Shown here piece by piece: positions 5,201-8,066 of a stretch of DNA of 8,066 nucleotides. Every line of letters starts with the position of its first letter. The stretch's first letter is position 1. Below the pieces are notes generated by a model, which did not search any database, was not told where the DNA came from, and was given only the letters and a program-made list of their open reading frames with translations. Both the position numbers and the translations under genes were made by a program. The stretch is from Pseudomonadota bacterium (GTDB lineage Bacteria > Pseudomonadota > Gammaproteobacteria > Burkholderiales > Burkholderiaceae_D): contig JAFECY010000166.1 of assembly GCA_018241865.1 (NCBI GenBank), positions 1 through 8,066 of the forward strand. The letters are read 5' to 3'.

Positions 5201-7333
5201 CAGTTTGGTGGCGTCGAAACCGGCAGCGTCGCCGGTAGTGATCGTGACGTTGTGATTATTGGTGCTGATGCCATTGACGCCGAAAGTGCCAGCGCCGACC
5301 GTCATGCGGCCGCTGTTGTTGATCGTGACCGTCCCGTTGGCATTGACGCCGATGGTGCCGATATTGTTGGCGGCTGTCAGGCTGACGTTGGAGGTGTTGC
5401 CGGTGATGCCGACGGTGCCGACTTGGAGCGTGCCGCCGGTCTGGTTTAGTGCGCCGGAGCCGCGGTAAAACATGTTGCCGGCGGTGACGCTTTGCGCCAA
5501 GGTCAGACTGTTACCTTTGTCGTGATAGAGCTGGACGCTGCCGTTGCCGACATTCACGCCGTTGACGCCGCCGACGGTGCCGATGGTTAGGTTTTGGTTG
5601 GCGCTGTAGCGTATCGTGCTACCACTCGCCAGATTGGCGGCGAGCGTACCGACATTGTTGTATTGCTGGATGTAAGTGCCGTCAAAGCCGATCAGATCGA
5701 AGAAGCCGGAGCCGGTCAGCAGCAGCGAGCTTGCAGCGATATGTGCGCCGGAACTTTGCGCGACGCCGCCGCCGGCGTCGAGCCAAAGCATGCCATTGCC
5801 TTCCACCGGGGACTTAATCAGGATTTGGTTATTGGCTTGCAGGTGCAGCGAATTGCCGGAGCCCCACTGTACGCCGCCACCGCCGCCATCGTCGATGGTG
5901 ATGGTGCCGCCTTTGGGCGCAACGCCGGCCGAGGTGGTGCGCACCGTCACGTTGCCGCCGGCCAGTGCGGTTTCCAGCGCGGCCACCGTCATTTGCGACG
6001 TGCCGCCGTTATTGCTGGCATCCTCGAACGGCGAAGCAGCCGTCATGTCGGGCGTGGCACCGATGGTGTTGAGAATTTCGATGTCGGTCGGGTCGAGCAG
6101 CAGGGTGCCGGCCTTGCCTTTCGCCGCAGTGGTCTGCACCGTGCCGTTGTAGTCCAGTATGGCCTTGCCCGACACTTCGACATTGCCGCCGTCACCACCT
6201 TGCGCGCCACCCTTGGCGGAGATGTTGCCGTAGTAGCGCGTGCGGTCGTTAGACCACACCACCACATTGCCGCCATCGCCATTCCCCAGCGCATCGGCCT
6301 TGATCTGCACATCCTTGCCGACATAGGCGGTTTGTGCGTTTGGTTGCGGCCCTTGTCCTTGGAATGCGCCGCCCACGCGCACGGTGCCGCCGCCAGCGTC
6401 GCCGGAGGCGTCGAGTAGCGCGTTGTCGGTCAGCGCGACACGTTTGCCGAGCACTTCGATGGTGCCGCCCTTGCTTCCCTGCGCCGTACCGCTGGCATCG
6501 AGTGTGCCGCTGACTTGCGCATTGCCGCCATCGGCCGAGAGATAAATCGCGCCGTCGCGTTCGGTCGTGCTTTGTGCTCGTACCACGCCAGAATTGTTGA
6601 CGGTGGCAGCGGCCAAGTCGTTCGCCACCGCTGCCGTCATGATGGCTTTGCCGCCGTCGGCCAGCAGCTTGCCGCTGTTGTTGACGCCGGACAGGTCGGC
6701 CACGGTTTTTTCATTCACCGCAAAGTTAATCAAGTTGTCGCCGTGGATATCCAGCGTCATCTTGCTACCGGCGGCGAGTGCGACCGTGCCGAGCCGCGCT
6801 TGGATGACGCCGCTGTTGGCGGCATAGTCGCCAGCCAGCACGATGTAACCGTTGTCGCGCGCTTTCAATACGCCGGCGTTGATGACTTCACGTCGTGCCG
6901 CTAATCCTTCGCGGCTGAAGACGTAATTGCCGGCCATGAAATCCTCATTGCGGATGTTCATGGTGGTGGCGATCAGCCCGCCGACATCCACCGTCGCGCC
7001 GGCACCGAAGTAGATGCCCCAAGGGTTGACTAGGAATACCTGACCGTTGGCGTACAGGCCGCCGAGGATGCTGGAGGGCATGTCGCCGGTCACGCGGTTG
7101 AGAATGACGGAAGACGCGCCCGGTTGGTTGAAGCGTACGGTGTTGCCGGCGCCAATAGAAAAATCGCGCCAGTCGATGATGGCGCGGGCGCTGCCTTGGT
7201 TGATGACCTGCGTCGTGCCGGATTGATTGACCGAGGCCGAGCCACTCACCACCGTGCCGCCGCTCGGCAGTTGCGCGTGGGCAGCGCTCTGCGCGAGCAG
7301 CGCCAAGAGAAGGGCGGGTTTAGAAACTCGCAT
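2255..7333 (-). CDS. TpsA exoprotein: filamentous haemagglutinin-type adhesin with Gly/Ser/Asp-repeat C-terminal stalk
   Basis: This 1692-residue protein is the secreted partner of a two-partner secretion system. Residues 1-20 form a signal peptide ending AHA. Residues 21 to about 270 form the TPS (haemagglutination activity) domain, beginning [18 protein letters not shown] and containing [12 protein letters not shown] (99-110), which corresponds to the family's NPNGI motif. [11 protein letters not shown] (411-421) is another motif common in these exoproteins. Residues 270 to about 1240 are Gly/Asn/Val/Thr-rich strand repeats fitting a right-handed beta-helix; a module is repeated at 531-602 and 759-824. 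Residues 1262-1330 hold two Cys pairs (C1262/C1268, C1308/C1311) and Pro-rich hinges. Residues 1329-1628 consist only of G, S, D, N, A, T and K. The tail has C1641 and C1680 and many Lys. No Cys precedes 1262. The ATG lies inside the tpsB 3' end, preceded by GGGTG at 7-base spacing, implying coupled translation. The role is probably adhesion or biofilm; no CDI-type VENN motif or toxin domain is seen. Exact function is unknown. Confidence 0.92.
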   Translation of the reverse strand: MRVSKPALLLALLAQSAAHAQLPSGGTVVSGSASVNQSGTTQVINQGSARAIIDWRDFSIGAGNTVRFNQPGASSVILNRVTGDMPSSILGGLYANGQVFLVNPWGIYFGAGATVDVGGLIATTMNIRNEDFMAGNYVFSREGLAARREVINAGVLKARDNGYIVLAGDYAANSGVIQARLGTVALAAGSKMTLDIHGDNLINFAVNEKTVADLSGVNNSGKLLADGGKAIMTAAVANDLAAATVNNSGVVRAQSTTERDGAIYLSADGGNAQVSGTLDASGTAQGSKGGTIEVLGKRVALTDNALLDASGDAGGGTVRVGGAFQGQGPQPNAQTAYVGKDVQIKADALGNGDGGNVVVWSNDRTRYYGNISAKGGAQGGDGGNVEVSGKAILDYNGTVQTTAAKGKAGTLLLDPTDIEILNTIGATPDMTAASPFEDASNNGGTSQMTVAALETALAGGNVTVRTTSAGVAPKGGTITIDDGGGGGVQWGSGNSLHLQANNQILIKSPVEGNGMLWLDAGGGVAQSSGAHIAASSLLLTGSGFFDLIGFDGTYIQQYNNVGTLAANLASGSTIRYSANQNLTIGTVGGVNGVNVGNGSVQLYHDKGNSLTLAQSVTAGNMFYRGSGALNQTGGTLQVGTVGITGNTSNVSLTAANNIGTIGVNANGTVTINNSGRMTVGAGTFGVNGISTNNHNVTITTGDAAGFDATKLPDGTNPASLTLNEKIDAGTATVKLTAGTGGVYQRHDLNSDNTPNPAGSIKAGNLLLQGSSANKVTPFVLTNSNNLVGTLAGRANGSISYVGGPLTVGTVNGVSGIVTTSNTIVTPSATTNGITTPDIYNDNNISLSVGGDMNINQNINAATSTGSGSVTIGVGGDYTAQTANGVRIDANTLGVFGDDNVGTFKLTTKVSNLAAAGGKLMVIDNTAQTGDLTGIGIGAPATNTTASNGGSNVSVNSASKPVGDFYLTTSGALNIIKLNSQGDNLMLRANALNILLDAATKDGARIMLLPYNLANKIGVNNSNDADFTPDTNYSAALLLKFTNPTATFYFGTPPNAILNDTKVPDAGRNTQTGDIHIGSDGAFNLGYRSISAQTSGNLVAHNVGPLYNLRLAAPNLTVNGFNTFGDQIHLFSNNLQLPGTAADYVNPNKPNITLRPMNDETVWVGIAPSSKSRPNETQLLSQYIVKLPDYSTIIISGSTDYPFPSGGPGYGDIHIPWNDTLGASLGNRKLVLSTGSKIFTYGPTPNYTKKSDGGTSGGLWQGCQNLTDCKGTNPSPYPDPTPTDGGGGDGGNGGGGGGGLTPTPPPSGCEGCPPAPPNDNPYPPSVTPTGGDDGKGGGGGGGGGNGDGGGGDGKGGNGGGDGGGGNGGGGGGDGGGSGSGSGSGGGGDGSGTGGNGGGDGGGGNGNGGGGDGSGSGSGSGSGDGSGSGSGGGGDGSGSGSGGDGGGGNGNGGAGDGSGSGSGSGSGDGSGSGSGSGSGSGGDGSGAGNGGDGGSGNGNGGAGDGSGSGSGSGSGSGDGDGAGSGSGGDGSGAGNGGDGGSGNGNGGTGDGSGSGSGSGGDGGDGNGDAGANNGNGGKGDGSGSGNSGGTGDGSGSGSSNDGGDSGGDNGGDSGGDNGNGGTGDDTDSGGKPSATASSFDISCDSVTAAKQDGDKKSDKNQSGNKQELIEVSRDGVKMRDPCQQQPEQKKDKPH
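2258..2449 (-). other. C-terminal charged tail of TpsA with a cysteine pair
   Basis: Residues 1629-1692 follow the Gly-rich stalk. FDISCDSV carries Cys1641, then comes a Lys/Asp/Gln-rich stretch, then [19 protein letters not shown] carries Cys1680, and the protein ends in KKDKPH. A paired C-terminal cysteine motif is known in Haemophilus HMW1/HMW2, where a disulfide loop keeps the adhesin tethered to its TpsB. The spacing of 39 is wider here, so the same role is only a suggestion. Confidence 0.6.
2487..2534 (-). repeat. Perfect 24-bp tandem duplication inside tpsA
   Basis: Bases 2487-2510 and 2511-2534 are identical and directly adjacent. In the protein they give two copies of a GGDSGGDN octapeptide at about residues 1600-1615. 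The lack of any difference between the copies suggests a recent in-frame slippage event. Confidence 0.85.
2670..3230 (-). repeat. Degenerate tandem array, period about 138 bp (46 codons), inside tpsA
   Basis: The plus-strand 12-mer GCTACCGTCGCC recurs at 2747, 2885, 3029 and 3167, giving spacings of 138, 144 and 138. A second anchor (GATCC or GAACC followed by GCTGCC, with one base change in the first copy) recurs at 2679, 2817, 2961 and 3093. Bases 3029-3067 and 3167-3205 are identical over 39 bases. Each unit encodes roughly GGDGSGxGxGGDGGxGNGNGGxGDG followed by (SG)n. All spacings are multiples of 3, so gain or loss of units keeps the reading frame. Confidence 0.85.
2910..2936 (-). repeat. 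Hexanucleotide microsatellite (CCGGAG)4 inside tpsA
   Basis: On the plus strand CCGGAG is repeated four times and followed by CCG; on the coding strand this is GGCTCC, encoding Gly-Ser. It sits in one of the longest (GS)n runs of the stalk. A related CCGGAG/CCTGAG/CCCGAG mix occurs in the other units. The 6-base unit means slippage changes stalk length by two residues without frameshift. Confidence 0.8.
6524..7273 (-). other. TPS secretion domain (haemagglutination activity domain) of TpsA
   Basis: About residues 21-270 of TpsA, the part recognised by the POTRA domains of TpsB in the periplasm and the nucleus of beta-helix folding. Landmarks are [20 protein letters not shown] (34-53), [15 protein letters not shown] (58-72), [17 protein letters not shown] (77-93), the NPWGIYFG turn (103-110), and [17 protein letters not shown] (123-139). 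The C-terminal boundary is approximate. Confidence 0.85.
7274..7333 (-). other. Sec signal peptide of TpsA
   Basis: Residues 1-20 ([20 protein letters not shown]) show a positive N-region (Arg2, Lys5), a Leu/Ala core and an AHA cleavage motif before Gln21. It is a short, ordinary signal peptide, lacking the long N-terminal extension seen in FhaB and many other large TpsA proteins. Confidence 0.85.
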
Positions 7334-8066
7334 TGAAATTCACCCAGAGCCGATGCTTCATCCCGTCGTTCGATGCGCCCGAATTGCCGATTTGTCGCGC
7401 GAGGTCGATCGATAGTGCCGCGCCAGAAAACGGATACATGGTCGCGCCCACGCCGACGCTGCGCAGGCGGTCGCGACTGTTGTTGAAACCGGGCATTTTG
7501 TACGTGACTTCGCCGATGTCGCCGGTCACGCGGAAGCTGCCCATGCGATTGAAGACGGAAAATGGATGGCGCAATTCTGCCGTCGCTTGGTAGCCACTAT
7601 CGCCGCGCACTTCCGATGGACGGAACGCGCGCACACTGCCGGGGCCGCCGAGGGAGAATTTCTCGGTGTCGGGCAACATGTGACGGCTATAGACGAGATT
7701 GCCGCGCATATAGAGATCCCATTCCTTGATGAAAGGCGTGGTGTGGTTGACGTCGATCTCGAATTTTGCAAACACCGCATCCTGCTGGGTGGCACTGGTC
7801 ACGCGCTTGAAGTTGGTGGTCAGGCCGAAGCTGGCGTTGGTGATCGAGGCATCTTTATGCACTTTATTCAGCAGATAGGTGGTCGTCAATACCTTGATGG
7901 TGTTGTCGGAAATCTGCGCGCCTAGCGCGTTCTGCACCAAGTGGCTGCGCTTGTAGCCGACATTGATCCACTCGCTGTCGTTGCGGCTGCGGCTCAAGGG
8001 GTGGCTGAGAATGACATCGGTAGTCTGGATTTCACCGGCGATGCCCAACACCGCCAGCGCGCCGCT
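7320..8066 (-). CDS. TpsB outer-membrane transporter (ShlB/FhaC/HecB family), 3' part only
   Basis: These are the last 248 residues of a two-partner secretion transporter of the Omp85 superfamily. The frame is open to the window edge (reading SGALAVLGIAGE), so the true start, signal peptide and POTRA domains lie outside; a GTG at 8051 is not the start. Family members are about 550-600 residues, so under half is seen. The segment is alternating beta-strand: the C-terminal part of the 16-stranded barrel. SLGGPGSVRAFRPSEVRGDSGYQATAELRHPF matches the conserved L6 loop region, whose VRGY/F-type tip appears as VRAF; the Arg is kept. The protein ends [10 protein letters not shown], with the C-terminal Phe expected of a BAM-inserted barrel. 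It should export the overlapping tpsA product. Gene order tpsB-tpsA is as in shlBA. Confidence 0.93.
   Translation of the reverse strand, partial: SGALAVLGIAGEIQTTDVILSHPLSRSRNDSEWINVGYKRSHLVQNALGAQISDNTIKVLTTTYLLNKVHKDASITNASFGLTTNFKRVTSATQQDAVFAKFEIDVNHTTPFIKEWDLYMRGNLVYSRHMLPDTEKFSLGGPGSVRAFRPSEVRGDSGYQATAELRHPFSVFNRMGSFRVTGDIGEVTYKMPGFNNSRDRLRSVGVGATMYPFSGAALSIDLARQIGNSGASNDGMKHRLWVNFNASF
7341..7345 (-). promoter_or_regulatory. Ribosome binding site for tpsA inside tpsB
   Basis: The minus-strand sequence GGGTG stands 7 bases before the tpsA ATG at 7333, within the last codons of tpsB (encoding WVNF). It is a moderate Shine-Dalgarno match. With the 14-base overlap (7320-7333), it suggests translation of tpsA is coupled to that of tpsB. 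Confidence 0.5.

Noticed and set aside
5594..6418. Plus-strand open frame of 274 codons
   Set aside because: Antisense shadow of the TpsA region; its protein lacks any recognisable domain, and the opposite strand shows clear family motifs.
2255..7333. Contact-dependent inhibition (CdiA) with a C-terminal toxin and immunity gene
   Set aside because: No VENN-like motif, no toxin-like domain at the C-terminus and no small immunity gene downstream; the protein ends in a Gly-rich stalk and short charged tail.

Overview
The window looks like a stretch of chromosome from a moderately GC-rich Gram-negative bacterium. It encodes an outer-membrane secretion pore and a protein that this pore would export. 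A betaproteobacterium (Burkholderiales type) is my best guess from the style of the exoprotein and transporter, but no taxonomic marker gene is present. All four supported genes lie on the minus strand, so they read from high to low coordinates.

Region 1 (8066 down to 2255) is a two-partner secretion (TPS) locus. The 3' part of a TpsB transporter gene (ShlB/FhaC/HecB type; its start lies beyond the window) overlaps by 14 bases a large tpsA gene of 1692 codons. The TpsA protein has a signal peptide, an N-terminal TPS (haemagglutination activity) domain, a long region of predicted right-handed beta-helix, a Pro/Cys hinge, about 300 residues made only of Gly, Ser, Asp, Asn, Ala, Thr and Lys, and a charged C-terminal tail with a pair of cysteines. 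The Gly-rich part is encoded by a degenerate tandem array with a period of about 138 bp (46 codons). A strong hairpin 26 bases beyond the stop codon probably terminates transcription.

Region 2 (2254 to 1791) is an AT-rich intergenic stretch. It holds that terminator and, near its low-coordinate end, a perfect 8-4-8 inverted repeat that is a good candidate operator for the next operon.

Region 3 (1790 down to 166) is a hipBA-type toxin-antitoxin module. It consists of a small XRE-family DNA-binding antitoxin and a full-length HipA-family serine/threonine kinase, joined by a 4-base GTGA stop/start overlap. Bases 1-165 contain nothing I can assign.

TpsB and TpsA should work as a pair: TpsA crosses the inner membrane by Sec, and TpsB recognises its TPS domain and threads it across the outer membrane to the surface. 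HipB and HipA form an independent, probably self-repressed module. I see no sequence link between the two beyond adjacency. The most unusual element is the C-terminal third of TpsA: the tandem-repeat Gly/Ser/Asp stalk bracketed by cysteine pairs.
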